From: JAYFQF01 sp034927285
GTDB taxonomy: Bacteria; Bacillota; Peptococcia; DRI-13; UBA5745
Direction of reading: 5' to 3'
NCBI GenBank assembly: GCA_034927285.1
Contig: JAYFQF010000024.1
Coordinates: forward strand, 1 to 64,000
DNA length: 64,000 nt
Notes under the pieces: generated by a model
The model's input: the letters and a program-made list of their open reading frames with translations, nothing else
Databases searched by the model: none
What the model was told of the DNA's origin: nothing
Part shown: one piece after another, positions 42,605 through 51,371 of the stretch
How positions within the stretch are numbered: the stretch's first letter is position 1
How the letters are laid out: every line of letters starts with the position of its first letter
Program-made: the position numbers and the translations under genes

Positions 42605-43260
42605 TGAGGCACCTCCAGGCGATAGCCGACTTTATATACGGCCACGATTTTTTCTTCCCAGCCGATTTTTTTGCGCAGACGCTGGACATGCAGGTCCACC
42701 GTACGGCTGTCCCCCATGTCTTCCTCGCCCCAGATCTTTTCGTAGATACGGTCCCGGAACAAGGCGATATTTTTATTCTGGATAAAAAGCAGCAAAAGCT
42801 CGTATTCCTTATTGGTAAGATTGATGATCCTGCCCTGCTTTTTTACGATGCGGGAAAGGGTGTTGATCTCCAGATCAAAAACCTGCTGCCGGCAAGCGTT
42901 TTTATTATATCGCCTCAGCACCGTTTCTACCCGGGCCAAAAGCTCGATGATCTCGAAAGGCTTGGGCAGGTAGTCTTCGGCCCCCAGCCGCAGCCCCTTT
43001 ACCCGGTCTTTCACATCGGACTTGGCGGTGAGAAAAATCACCGGGATATCCAGAGGCCGGATATACTCGATCAGCTGGTAGCCGTTGATCTTGGGCAGCA
43101 TAATATCCAAAAGGATCAAGTCAAAGTTCTCTTTTTCCAGGAGATCCGCCGCTTCCATCCCGTCAAAGGCGCAGACGCAGCGGTAGCCTGCGTCGGTGAG
43201 GTTGATTTTGATCAGCGTGGAAATGGCTTCCTCATCCTCCACAATCAAAATCCTGTTCAT
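42601..43260 (-). CDS. OmpR/PhoB-family response regulator
   Basis: 219 residues from ATG 43260, which has GGAGG 8-12 nt upstream. The receiver domain has the acidic pair in ILIVEDEEA, the phospho-Asp in LILLDIMLPKING and the Lys in VIFLTAKSDVKDR. The C-terminal winged helix includes NLTNKEYELLLLF and DSRTVDLHVQRLRKKIG. First gene of regulator-kinase-unknown. Confidence 0.94.
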   Translation of the reverse strand: MNRILIVEDEEAISTLIKINLTDAGYRCVCAFDGMEAADLLEKENFDLILLDIMLPKINGYQLIEYIRPLDIPVIFLTAKSDVKDRVKGLRLGAEDYLPKPFEIIELLARVETVLRRYNKNACRQQVFDLEINTLSRIVKKQGRIINLTNKEYELLLLFIQNKNIALFRDRIYEKIWGEEDMGDSRTVDLHVQRLRKKIGWEEKIVAVYKVGYRLEVPQ

Positions 43261-43395
43261 TTGGCCCGCCTCCTTTTTCGGCCGCCGGTCATCGGGCAAT
43301 GTCAACCCCGTAAATTATGGTTCCGGCAGGTCGGGCCGGGTTATCCGGCCTGGCTGCCGCCGGCGGAAAATCATGATGAAATTCACTGGGTTCAT

Positions 43396-43424
43396 TTTAT
43401 CATAAATTTATGAGTTGAACGCAA
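43396..43424 (-). promoter_or_regulatory. Promoter candidate for the two-component operon
   Basis: On the minus strand TTGCGT (43419-43424) and GATAAA (43396-43401) are 17 bp apart in a short AT-rich stretch. No gene is seen in 43261-43557. Confidence 0.4.
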
Positions 43425-43557
43425 AGGACTGAAAAAAACGTCGCCTTACCGCGAAAAAGGTTCCAACAGAAAGGGCGCCGTCCTTTTGGGGATCATTTCG
43501 TCACATTTATTCCGATTCATTCCGAAAAGGCGGAGGAATGGGTTTTTTATCAAAAAC

Positions 43558-44031
43558 TCAGGCCAGACCCCGCAGCAGATTCACCATCTCAATGGCGGAA
43601 AGGGCGCAGTCGTAGCCTTTGTTTCCCGCCTTGGCGCCCGCCCGCTGGATGGCCTGTTCCAGGGTATCGGCGGTCACCAGGCCGAAAAGCACCGGCAGCC
43701 CGCGTTTTAAACCCACCTGGGCAATCCCTTTGGAAACCTCGTTGCAGACGTAATCGTAATGGGAAGTTTCCCCCCGGATCACCGCGCCCAGGCAGATCAC
43801 GGCGTCATATCTGCCGGAAGCCGCCATTTTATCGGCAGCCAGCGGAATCTCGAAAGCGCCGGGCACCCAGGCGGCGGTGACCGCTTCTTCGGCCACGCCA
43901 TGACGGACCAGACCGTCCACCGCGCCGTCAAGAAGCTTTGCCACAATAAATTCATTGAACCGGGAGGCCACGATAGCGATCCGGATATCCTGTCCCAGCA
44001 CTTTGCCTTCGATCCGATTGATGTTGTACAT
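43558..44031 (-). CDS. ribH: 6,7-dimethyl-8-ribityllumazine synthase
   Basis: A 157-residue lumazine synthase, the penultimate step of riboflavin synthesis (condensing the pyrimidine with dihydroxybutanone phosphate). Landmarks are IRIAIVASRFNEFI near the N-terminus, AAWVPGAFEIPLAA, CLGAVIRGETSHYDYV with the active-site His, and LPVLFGLVTADTLEQAI. Last gene of ribD-ribE-ribBA-ribH, 102 nt after ribBA. That gap is filled by short repeats. Confidence 0.96.
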   Translation of the reverse strand: MYNINRIEGKVLGQDIRIAIVASRFNEFIVAKLLDGAVDGLVRHGVAEEAVTAAWVPGAFEIPLAADKMAASGRYDAVICLGAVIRGETSHYDYVCNEVSKGIAQVGLKRGLPVLFGLVTADTLEQAIQRAGAKAGNKGYDCALSAIEMVNLLRGLA

Positions 44032-44065
44032 TTTTCTTTCCTCCTGTCAAGTCCTATGGCCAGAC

Positions 44066-44120
44066 CTGTTCGAGGCCTGTTTCCAATTCTGTTTCAAGTT
44101 CTGTTTCCAAACCTGTTTTC
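44066..44120. repeat. 12-bp degenerate repeats between ribBA and ribH
   Basis: CTGTT starts at 44066, 44077, 44089, 44101 and 44113, with spacings of 11 or 12 bp (CTGTTTCCAA-like unit). Confidence 0.7.
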
Positions 44121-44133
44121 AGCCCCTATCCGG

Positions 44134-45348
44134 TCAGACTGCCGGCTGGCTGTGGCTGAAGAGGTGCCCCATTTTTTCTTCTTTGGTTTTCAGATACAGC
44201 GCGTCGTCTTTTTGGGGCGGTATCTCGATGGGTACCCGCTCCCTGATGATAAGGCCAAAGCCCTCCAGGCCGTAGACCTTGTCCGGATTATTGGTTAAAA
44301 GCCTGAGTTCCTTAGCGCCCAAGTCTCTGAGGATCTGGGCACCGATCCAATATTCCCGCAGGTCCGGGGCGAAGCCCAGCTTCAGATTGGCCTCCACGGT
44401 GTCCAGCCCTTTTTCCTGCAGCTCATAGGCCTTCAGCTTATTGATCAGACCGATGCCCCGACCCTCCTGGCGCATATAAAGGACGATGCCCCGGCCTTCC
44501 CCTTGGATCATTTTCAGGGCCCTGGCCAGCTGCCGGCCGCAATCGCAGCGCCGGGAACCGAAAACATCGCCGGTCAGGCATTCGGAATGCACCCGGCAAA
44601 GCAGGTCTTTGCCGTCGCCGATTTCGCCTTTCACCAAAGCCACATGGTGTTCGCCGTTTAAGTCGTTGATATAGCCGTAGATCTTAAAATCGCCGAAATC
44701 CGTGGGCAGGCCGGCGCAGGCCTCCCGGACCACATGCTTGTCATAGCGGCGGCAATAGTCCTGAATATCCCGGATCGTGATGAACTTCATGCCATATTGC
44801 CGGGCCAATCCCCAAAGCTCCGTTGTGCGCATCATGCTGCCGTCCTCGGCCATGACCTCGCAGCAAAGGCCGCATTCCTTCAGTCCCGCCAGCCGCAGCA
44901 GATCCACAGTGGCTTCCGTGTGCCCGTTTCTGGTCAGAACGCCGCCCCGCCGGGCCACCAAAGGGAACATATGCCCCGGCCGGCGGAAATCTTCGGGCCG
45001 GGCATCGCCGGCGGCGCATTTCTGAGCCGTAAGGGAGCGCTCCACGGCGGAGATGCCGGTGGCGGTGTCTTTGTGGTCGATGGAAACGGTAAAGGCGGTG
45101 CTGTGGTTATCGGTATTTTCCTCCACCATCTGGGGCAGGCGAAGCCGGCGGGCCCAGGCCTCGCTCATGGGCATGCAGATCAGCCCCTTGCCCTGCCGGG
45201 CCATGAAATTTACATTCTCCGGCGTGGCAAACTGGGCGGCGCAGATAAAATCCCCCTCGTTTTCTCTGTCCGGATCGTCGGTAACCAGGATCAGCCGCCC
45301 CGCCCGCAGCTCCGCCAGGGCTTCCGGCACAGAATCAAATTCGCTCAT
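44134..45348 (-). CDS. ribBA: Bifunctional 3,4-dihydroxy-2-butanone 4-phosphate synthase / GTP cyclohydrolase II
   Basis: A 404-residue fusion supplying both precursors of riboflavin. The N-terminal RibB part has VTDDPDRENEGDFICAAQF, RRPGHMFPL and GHTEATVDLLRL. The C-terminal RibA part has HSECLTGDVFGSRRCDCG with the zinc cysteines and MRQEGRGIGLINKLKAY, ending LTNNPDKVYGLEGFG. Both halves are complete. Sits between ribE (47 nt upstream) and ribH under FMN riboswitch control. Confidence 0.96.
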   Translation of the reverse strand: MSEFDSVPEALAELRAGRLILVTDDPDRENEGDFICAAQFATPENVNFMARQGKGLICMPMSEAWARRLRLPQMVEENTDNHSTAFTVSIDHKDTATGISAVERSLTAQKCAAGDARPEDFRRPGHMFPLVARRGGVLTRNGHTEATVDLLRLAGLKECGLCCEVMAEDGSMMRTTELWGLARQYGMKFITIRDIQDYCRRYDKHVVREACAGLPTDFGDFKIYGYINDLNGEHHVALVKGEIGDGKDLLCRVHSECLTGDVFGSRRCDCGRQLARALKMIQGEGRGIVLYMRQEGRGIGLINKLKAYELQEKGLDTVEANLKLGFAPDLREYWIGAQILRDLGAKELRLLTNNPDKVYGLEGFGLIIRERVPIEIPPQKDDALYLKTKEEKMGHLFSHSQPAV

Positions 45349-45395
45349 TTTTCCTCTCCTTTTGGCAATATCTTATTTCTTGGGATAGTAGCAGA

Positions 45396-46100
45396 TCAAA
45401 ACCCATTCTGGTGCAAAAACTCCAGGGTGAGGCCGCTTCCGCCGAAAGCCGCCTTTCCCCCGGAGGCGGTTCCGGCAGCCCCCCCGCCTTTGCCTTGCCG
45501 GGGCGCCTCCATGAGCAGAAGCTTTTGTATGTACTTTCCGACCATATCGTTTTCCAGGTTCAACAGATCTCCCGGTTTTTTTGCCGGCAGCGTGGTCTCC
45601 CGGGCGGTGTGGGGGATCAGGGAAACCTGAAAAACTGCCGCGGCCTCATCCACCGCCGCCACCGTCAGACTGACGCCGTCAACGGCCACGGAGCCTTTCT
45701 CCACCATCAGAGCCAGAATCGGCGGCGGCCCGCCGATAGTAAGCCAGAGGGCGTTGCCCTCTTTTCTTTGCTCTTGCAGCCGTCCGGCCCCGTCGATATG
45801 GCCGCTGACCAGATGGCCGCCGAAACGGCCGCCGAATGCCATAGCCCGCTCCAGATTCACTTCATCCCCGGGGCTCAGATTCCCCAGGTTTGTTCGCTCC
45901 ATAGTTTCCGGCATAACATCGGCGGCAAAGCCGCCGGGAAAAAGCCCGGTGACCGTAAGGCAGGCGCCGTTTACCGCGATGCTGTCTCCCACCCGGGTAC
46001 CTTCCGTGACCTGATGAGCGGCGATTTCCAGGCTGCCCCACCGGCTGCCCGCCGTCCGCCGCCGCAGAGAGCCTTTTTCCTCAATGATTCCCGTAAACAT
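45396..46100 (-). CDS. ribE: Riboflavin synthase alpha chain
   Basis: 234 residues from ATG 46100, with GGAGG 8 nt upstream and MFTGIIEE, the standard family start; the frame upstream is spurious. Two lumazine-binding repeats are seen: AVNGACLTVTG with VMPETMERTNLG, and AVDGVSLTVAAV with SLIPHTARETTL. It catalyses dismutation of two lumazines into riboflavin. The start overlaps the end of ribD by 20 nt, so translation is coupled. The C-terminus has an extra Gly/Ala-rich tail of about 30 residues not usual in the family, another case of the low-complexity growth seen in this genome. Confidence 0.95.
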   Translation of the reverse strand: MFTGIIEEKGSLRRRTAGSRWGSLEIAAHQVTEGTRVGDSIAVNGACLTVTGLFPGGFAADVMPETMERTNLGNLSPGDEVNLERAMAFGGRFGGHLVSGHIDGAGRLQEQRKEGNALWLTIGGPPPILALMVEKGSVAVDGVSLTVAAVDEAAAVFQVSLIPHTARETTLPAKKPGDLLNLENDMVGKYIQKLLLMEAPRQGKGGGAAGTASGGKAAFGGSGLTLEFLHQNGF

Positions 46101-47427
46101 AACTATTGCCTCCGCTCCTTTCACCGTCGTCTGCCACCGGCTCCAATTCGTATTCCAGCAGCACATCCCGGCCAAAGGTCCGTACCCGGGGCGCTGTCAG
46201 CGTCACTCCCCGCAGTCCGGGACCCAGGCTGCCGTCCACCGGCGTTTTTGCGCCGCCGCCAAAGAGCCTGGCCCCGACAAAGGCATAGACCTTTTGCACC
46301 AGACCGGCGGCCAATAAGCCGGCGTTCAGCTCGCCGCCCCCTTCCACCAAAATGCCGCTGATTTCCCGCTTTGCCAAAATCTCCAAAAGCTTTTTCAGGT
46401 CCACCCGGCCGCCGGGGCCGGAAACCCGGATCACGGTAACGCCCAGGGCTTCCAGCGCCGTCTGCTTTGCCGGCGGCGGCGCGGCGGCGGCCACGATGGT
46501 CGGCGCCGCCCGGGCAGTCTGGCAGATCCGGCTGTCAAGAGGGATCGTCAGCCGGCTGTCGCAGATAATCCGCAGAGGGTTTCGTCCCCCGGGCAGGCGG
46601 CAGGTCAGCAGGGGGTCGTCGGCCAGTACCGTACCGATCCCCGCCATAACGGCAGGATAAAAGTTCCGCAAAAGGTGTACCTCCCGGCGGGCCTCCTCTC
46701 CGGTGATCCACCGGCAGGGCCCGCCGGTGATTTTGCCGTCGGCCGTCATGGCGTATTTCAGCGCCACATAAGGCAGTCCCCGGGTGATGTAATGGAAAAA
46801 CACCGGATTCAGCTCATCGCACTCCCGCCGCATAAAATCCCGCTTCACAAAAAGCCCCGCGTCCTCCAAAAGCCCCGCCCCCCTGCCGTTGACCCGGGGG
46901 TTTGGGTCCCGGGAGCCGATCACTACCCGCCGGAGGCCCGAGGCCAGGATAGCCTCGGTGCAGGGCGGAGTCCGGCCCCGATGGCAGCAGGGTTCCAAAG
47001 TAACATAAAGAGTGGCTCCCGCCGGGCTTTCGCCGCAGTCGGCCAATGCCTCCCGTTCGGCATGGGGGCCGCCGCACATCCGGTGAAAGCCCTGGCCAAT
47101 AATCCGGTCCCCCCTGGCGATCACCGCCCCTACCAGGGGATTGGGCCCGGTCCGGCCCCGGCCTTTTTTTGCCAGCTCTATGGCTATTCCCATCATCAGG
47201 CGATCCATTTTGGCGGTTTCGCCGGTTTCCGCGGCGTTACTTCTTTCAACTGCTTTGCCGCTTTCCGCCGCCTCACTTCTTTCAACCGCTTTGCCCGTTT
47301 CCGCCTCCCCGCCCCCCTCAGCTTTGCTCACCTCTGCCTTACTGCCTTCAAGTGCTATGCCTGTTTCCTCAGCTTTGCTCTTCTCTGCCGCTTTGCTCTT
47401 CTCTGCCGCTTTGCTCTTTTCGGCCAT
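46081..47427 (-). CDS. ribD: Bifunctional riboflavin deaminase / reductase with repeat-rich N-terminus
   Basis: 448 residues. From about residue 74 on it is a normal RibD: deaminase zinc motif HAEREALAD and TLYVTLEPCCHRGRTPPC, then the reductase domain with TADGKITG, DDPLLTCRLPGG and LVEGGGELNAGLL. The first 73 residues are made of repeats: an 18-nt unit (EKSKAA) near the start and a 12-residue unit KAVERS(E/N)AAE(S/T)G twice. ATG 47427 has an AAGGAAGGGA ribosome site, whereas the core start at ATG 47208 has none, so the repeat region is probably translated. First gene after the FMN riboswitch. Confidence 0.92.
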   Translation of the reverse strand: MAEKSKAAEKSKAAEKSKAEETGIALEGSKAEVSKAEGGGEAETGKAVERSEAAESGKAVERSNAAETGETAKMDRLMMGIAIELAKKGRGRTGPNPLVGAVIARGDRIIGQGFHRMCGGPHAEREALADCGESPAGATLYVTLEPCCHRGRTPPCTEAILASGLRRVVIGSRDPNPRVNGRGAGLLEDAGLFVKRDFMRRECDELNPVFFHYITRGLPYVALKYAMTADGKITGGPCRWITGEEARREVHLLRNFYPAVMAGIGTVLADDPLLTCRLPGGRNPLRIICDSRLTIPLDSRICQTARAAPTIVAAAAPPPAKQTALEALGVTVIRVSGPGGRVDLKKLLEILAKREISGILVEGGGELNAGLLAAGLVQKVYAFVGARLFGGGAKTPVDGSLGPGLRGVTLTAPRVRTFGRDVLLEYELEPVADDGERSGGNSYVYGNH

Positions 47428-47532
47428 GTCTTCTTCCCTTCCTTTTTCCGCCTGCCTTCATTTGCTTGTCTCTATAAAGAAAAAGCCCGGACAAACGAAA
47501 GCGTTCATCCAGGGCGGGAATCCATATCCCAC

Positions 47533-47567
47533 AAAAAAAGCTCTGAAATGGAAATCCATCTCAGAGC
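47533..47567 (-). terminator. Riboswitch-controlled terminator
   Basis: On the minus strand GCTCTGAGATGG pairs with CCATTTCAGAGC (47540-47567) and is followed by seven Ts (47533-47539). It lies directly downstream of the FMN aptamer and is the expression platform for ribD-ribE-ribBA-ribH. Confidence 0.88.
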
Positions 47568-47592
47568 AACAGCTGCGATCTATGATAGCGTA

Positions 47593-47700
47593 GCTTCTTC
47601 TTTCATCCAGACTTTACTGTCGGCCTCGGAATCTCACCGAATCCTGCCTTACGGCTCGCGGGCTTTACCGCCGGTAGGGACTTGCACCCTGCCCTGAAGA
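47593..47700 (-). promoter_or_regulatory. FMN riboswitch (RFN element)
   Basis: The minus strand reads through the conserved RFN segments in order: GGGCAGGGTGCAAGTCCC, TACCGGCGGTAAAGCCCGCG, AGCCGTAAGGCAGGATTCGG, TGAGATTCCGAGGCCGACAG and TAAAGTCTGGATGAAAG. Position and orientation place it ahead of ribD, followed by an intrinsic terminator. Confidence 0.97.
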
Positions 47701-47722
47701 AACGTTTATTTAATTTGGTATT

Positions 47723-47751
47723 ATCATACTCTTTTTAATGCCCCTTGTAAA
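47723..47751 (-). promoter_or_regulatory. Promoter of the riboflavin operon
   Basis: On the minus strand TTTACA (47746-47751) and TATGAT (47723-47728) are 17 bp apart. The start near 47716 leaves about 15 nt before the FMN aptamer. Confidence 0.65.
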
Positions 47752-47761
47752 GCTGTTTTTC

Positions 47762-49435
47762 TTACTTCAGCGCGGCCCGGCCCACCAGCCGGTAGAAAAA
47801 CGCCGTCAAAGCCAAAGACACCGCCGCAAAGCCGAAGCCCACCAAAGAAGCGTCCAGACCCGCCGCCATGATCAACATGATCGGCGCCCACCCCACCAGC
47901 ATGCCGCCCAGGGTGCCCAGCATGGCGGCCAGGCTCTGTTTTACCACTGCCGCTTCCGTCTCCCAGCCATAGTTGGGCAGCTTGATATTTACATACATGC
48001 CCCAGACCGGGATAAAAAGGCTGTAGGAAAGAGGGACCAGAAAAAGCAGCAGCGTGTCCGCCGGACCGGAAGCAAAACGCAGGGCCAGCAAAGCGGAGGA
48101 GATCAGGCTGGCCGGCAGCACCAGGGTCAGGTTGACCAGGATTTTGCTGTCGAACACCGTTTTGGGCCGGAGGGGTAAGCTCTGCAAAATCCAGAGGTTT
48201 TTTCCCTCCAGGGAAAGGGCGGAGCAAGTGCTGCAGCTGCTGCCTAAAAGGCCGGCCAGGCCAAAGGGCAAAAGCCCCATTGCCAAACGGGCCGCCTTCG
48301 GGGACGCCATCAGTCCCTTCAGCAGAAGGATCGCCTGGGAATCGCCTTCAGCCGGCTCCAGGCCTTGACCCGCCAGAAAAAACAGCGCCAGGCTGGCCCC
48401 CAGGGCCATGATTACGCCCATCCCCACATTAAGGACATAAATGTTGGTGCTGAAAAAACGCTTCAGCTCCTTTTGGTATAAAGCGGCCAGCGGACTTTGG
48501 CGGCGCAGGCGGCCCAGCCTGAAATTCCCCGCCCGCCGCCGGGAGGCCAGAGCGGTGTTCAGCTCCTGATATTTCAGTGACAAAAGACTCACAAAGGCCA
48601 GGAACCAGCCCAGGGAAATCAAGGCAAACCAAAGCAAAGACAAAAGCCGGCCTTCTGCCGCGGCTTCGGTAAACAAAGCAGCCGGCGGATAGAGCCGGCG
48701 GATCTGGGCCGAAAGAGCCGCACCCAGGGAAGCCATGCCCTGGGCGTCCATAGAATCAAACATAGCCTGGCCGCCGAAGGAAAATTTCATCACAAAGTAG
48801 AGATAGACGAACATGGCCCCAAAAGACAGCACCAGCGCCGCCGGCCTGGTATAGCGGAAACGTACGGCCGCCGCGGTGATCAGCGCCCCCAATACCGCGG
48901 CGAGGGTCGTGGGAATCAGCGGCGCCAGCAGCATGCCGGCAAGCCAGACCAGATAAAAACCCGGGCCGGGCCGGCTAAAAACAGCGCAAGCCGTACCCAT
49001 CGGCAGCATCACCAGAAGGCAGCCGGCCAGGTTCATCAGGTACATCTGAAAAAATCGGCTGGCGATCACCGCGCCGTGGCTGACCGGCAGAGACATCACC
49101 AGGTCGTAGTCCCGGAAGGCAAAAAGAAAGCCGTTGGATTTCAAAATCGTAAAAAATAAGGTCATCAGGGAGGCGGCGGTCAACGCATACCCCGGCACCG
49201 CCCGGGCCAGTCCTACTTTCAGCATGCCCCAGGCCAGCAGATAGGCATAAACGGCCACCATAACGGCCAGCATGGCAAAACTGGCCAGCAGAAGCAACCG
49301 CCGGCCCTGGCCTTTGCCGGCGTTTTTTCCCCAAAGCTCGTTCAGGCGGAACTGATTGCGCAACTGGGCTTTACTTAAAATCAGGCAGCCGGCCAGGCTG
49401 CCCGGGCCGTTTTGCCCGGCGGCTTTATTTCTCAT
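47762..49435 (-). CDS. ABC-2 type exporter permease
   Basis: A 557-residue integral membrane protein with about 12 hydrophobic segments (for example LLLLASFAMLAVMVAVYAYL near the N-terminus), the layout of two-lobed ABC-2 permeases found in clostridia next to a single ATPase. A charged middle loop (SLKYQELNTALASRRRAGNF) separates the lobes. Its start overlaps the ATPase stop by 11 nt. The substrate cannot be told from sequence. Confidence 0.85.
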   Translation of the reverse strand: MRNKAAGQNGPGSLAGCLILSKAQLRNQFRLNELWGKNAGKGQGRRLLLLASFAMLAVMVAVYAYLLAWGMLKVGLARAVPGYALTAASLMTLFFTILKSNGFLFAFRDYDLVMSLPVSHGAVIASRFFQMYLMNLAGCLLVMLPMGTACAVFSRPGPGFYLVWLAGMLLAPLIPTTLAAVLGALITAAAVRFRYTRPAALVLSFGAMFVYLYFVMKFSFGGQAMFDSMDAQGMASLGAALSAQIRRLYPPAALFTEAAAEGRLLSLLWFALISLGWFLAFVSLLSLKYQELNTALASRRRAGNFRLGRLRRQSPLAALYQKELKRFFSTNIYVLNVGMGVIMALGASLALFFLAGQGLEPAEGDSQAILLLKGLMASPKAARLAMGLLPFGLAGLLGSSCSTCSALSLEGKNLWILQSLPLRPKTVFDSKILVNLTLVLPASLISSALLALRFASGPADTLLLFLVPLSYSLFIPVWGMYVNIKLPNYGWETEAAVVKQSLAAMLGTLGGMLVGWAPIMLIMAAGLDASLVGFGFAAVSLALTAFFYRLVGRAALK

Positions 49436-50267
49436 TATCCTTCACCCCGCTTAAGGGCCTCTCCGGCAAGCCCTCCGGGGCAGGGCTGTGCCAGGCGGCA
49501 CCGCTGCCGTCCCCGGCTTTCCCCTGGTCCGCCCCGTCCTTGCCGGCTCCTTGGCCTTCGGTTTCGGCTACCTCCATAAACAGTTCCTCCAGGGAACGTT
49601 CCCGGATCAGCTCTTCCATGGGACCGGAAACCACCAGGCGGCCCTTTTGAATAATCGCGATTTTATTGCAGAGCTTCTCCGCCACATCCAGCACATGGGT
49701 GGAAAAAAAGATGGCGCTGCCCTGGGAGCAGATCTCCCGCATGATGTTTTTCAGCAAAAGGCTGGCCCGGGGGTCCAGCCCAACGAAGGGTTCGTCCAGC
49801 ACCATCAGCCTGGGCCGGTGAAGCAGTGCGGAAAGAATCGCCAGCTTTTGCTTCATGCCGTGAGAATAAGCGGAAATCACATCTCCCAGGGCGCCGGTGA
49901 TCTCAAAGGCGTCGCCGTAACGCCGGATCCGCTCCTGCCGTTCCTCCCGGCCCACCTGAAAAATATCGGCGATGAAGTTCAGATACTGTATCCCGGTAAG
50001 ATGGTCGTATAAATCCGGATTGTCCGGGATATAAGCGGTGACCTTTTTGCATTCCAAAGGCTGCCGGCGGATAGACTTGCCGTCGATGAGGATCTCTCCC
50101 TCCTCAAAGTCCAGCACCCCCACCACAGCCTTGATGGTGGTGCTTTTGCCGGCTCCGTTGGGGCCGATGAAACCGCAGATATCGCCGGCCTGAATGGTCA
50201 GGCTTAAGTCCTCCACGGCCTTTTTGCCGCCTTTGTAGCTTTTGCTGAAGTGTCTGATTTCCAGCAT
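49425..50267 (-). CDS. ABC transporter ATP-binding protein
   Basis: A 280-residue ATPase with Walker A GPNGAGKST at residues 35-43, Q-loop region AYIPDNPDLYDHLTG, signature SHGMKQK, Walker B LMVLDEPFVGLDP and the switch His in FFSTHVLDVAEK. The last 40 residues are Gly/Ala/Lys-rich and outside the fold. Partner of the overlapping permease; exporter direction is inferred from the ABC-2 type. Confidence 0.93.
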   Translation of the reverse strand: MLEIRHFSKSYKGGKKAVEDLSLTIQAGDICGFIGPNGAGKSTTIKAVVGVLDFEEGEILIDGKSIRRQPLECKKVTAYIPDNPDLYDHLTGIQYLNFIADIFQVGREERQERIRRYGDAFEITGALGDVISAYSHGMKQKLAILSALLHRPRLMVLDEPFVGLDPRASLLLKNIMREICSQGSAIFFSTHVLDVAEKLCNKIAIIQKGRLVVSGPMEELIRERSLEELFMEVAETEGQGAGKDGADQGKAGDGSGAAWHSPAPEGLPERPLSGVKDNEK

Positions 50268-50372
50268 ATTTCCTGCTCCTCTTCCTGGCCCGGCAGGCCG
50301 ATCCAGGTAAACTGGCGGGGCCTGCGCCCGGGCCGGGGCTCATTTTGAATAACTTCGTTAAACGCTGGCTCC

Positions 50373-50396
50373 AGTATATCATGAATTTCGAGCTGA
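50373..50396 (-). promoter_or_regulatory. Promoter candidate for the ABC exporter pair
   Basis: A minus-strand TATACT (50373-50378) is preceded by AAATTCATGA, the same context as the hyuA -10 (TATAAT at 29381). The -35 is weak. It lies just beyond the stop of the truncated sigma gene. Confidence 0.35.
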
Positions 50397-50648
50397 ACGC
50401 GGCGGCTCTTTTTTTTTCATCATCGCGCCGCCCGGCCGTTTCATCTGGTTCAGGCAAAGATTTCTTGCCACAAGGTACAGCCAGGCCCGCATATTGCCAT
50501 GGCTTTCACTTAAAGAAAGCAACGCCTTCAAAAACACTTCCTGCAGCAGGTCTTCCGCCATGGCATGGCTGCGGCAAAGAGAATACAGATAAAGGTACAG
50601 CTCCCGGGCATAGCGGCAATATAGATTTTTCAGTAAATCCCGCTCCAT
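50379..50648 (-). pseudogene. Truncated ECF sigma factor (region 2 only)
   Basis: 89 residues. Residues 1-70 match sigma-70 region 2 (LYCRYARELYLYLYSLC, AEDLLQEVFLKALLSL, MRAWLYLVARNLCLNQ). Region 4, needed to bind the -35 element, is absent, and no frame downstream to 50268 resembles it. The last residues are basic and unlike sigma. It is most likely a remnant of a deleted ECF sigma gene, though expression as a short protein cannot be excluded. Confidence 0.65.
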
Positions 50649-50702
50649 GCCGGCTCTCCGCTCCCTTCTGCCTATATAACAATCCGCCGGTTAAAATGTT
50701 AC

Positions 50703-50744
50703 AAAAACGCTGCCCGGGCAGGATCTCCCGGACAGCGTTTTTTT
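50703..50744. terminator. Bidirectional terminator after the VOC gene
   Basis: AAAAACGCTGCCCGGG pairs with CCCGGACAGCGTTTTTTT (one mismatch). A U tract follows on the plus strand and a U5 on the minus strand, so it can end the leftward VOC transcript. Confidence 0.8.
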
Positions 50745-50787
50745 CTGATCCGCGGACCGATAAGCTGTCTTTTCAATCAGTCCCGGT

Positions 50788-51279
50788 TTATTTTTTGGTT
50801 TTGATGGGATTTTCCTTTCGGGACGCCGCCGCCACGAACTCCACCGGATGCTGGATCAACCCGGCCGTCTCCTCTATGCTGTGTCCCAGATCCATAAAAC
50901 GCCGGGCCACCGTGTCCATGGCCTCGCCGATTTCAATCATATGCCCGTCCGGATCGTAAATACGCACCACCTGCTGATGCCAATCATGGGTCATTGGCGG
51001 ATGCACCAGCTCTACGCCGGGACAGGAAGCCAGCTTTTTCAGGAAGCCATCAAAATCGTCCGTCTCAAAATACAGCTCCATATTATGGGATCTACTGATC
51101 CCGGAGCCGGCCTCAAGACCGGTCAGCCAGGCAAAATCCTCCTGGAGGGCAAAGCCCCCGCTTAAGGTCACATTTTTGCCCAGATCCAACACCACATTTT
51201 GATCAAACAGCCGGCTATAAAAGCTTTTGGAAACCTCTATGTCCCGTACCGCCAAAAGTGGCAGTTGAAATCGCAGCAT
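50788..51279 (-). CDS. VOC-family (glyoxalase/bleomycin resistance-like) protein
   Basis: A 163-residue protein with two beta-alpha-beta-beta-beta modules of the vicinal oxygen chelate superfamily: LLAVRDIEVSKSFYSRLFDQ at the start, MELYFETDDFDGFLKKL in the middle, and VVRIYDPDGHMIEIGE at about residues 105-120, whose His/Glu could bind metal. The remaining C-terminal helix (MDLGHSIEETAGLI) is an extension. The substrate cannot be predicted. Confidence 0.85.
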   Translation of the reverse strand: MLRFQLPLLAVRDIEVSKSFYSRLFDQNVVLDLGKNVTLSGGFALQEDFAWLTGLEAGSGISRSHNMELYFETDDFDGFLKKLASCPGVELVHPPMTHDWHQQVVRIYDPDGHMIEIGEAMDTVARRFMDLGHSIEETAGLIQHPVEFVAAASRKENPIKTKK

Positions 51280-51371
51280 TTGCTATTCCCCTCTTTTTTG
51301 TTTCCGCCATTATTACACCTCTTCAGCCGGCGCCGCAGGGCGTTTTGTTCAGGCTGGATTTATCGGCTCAT

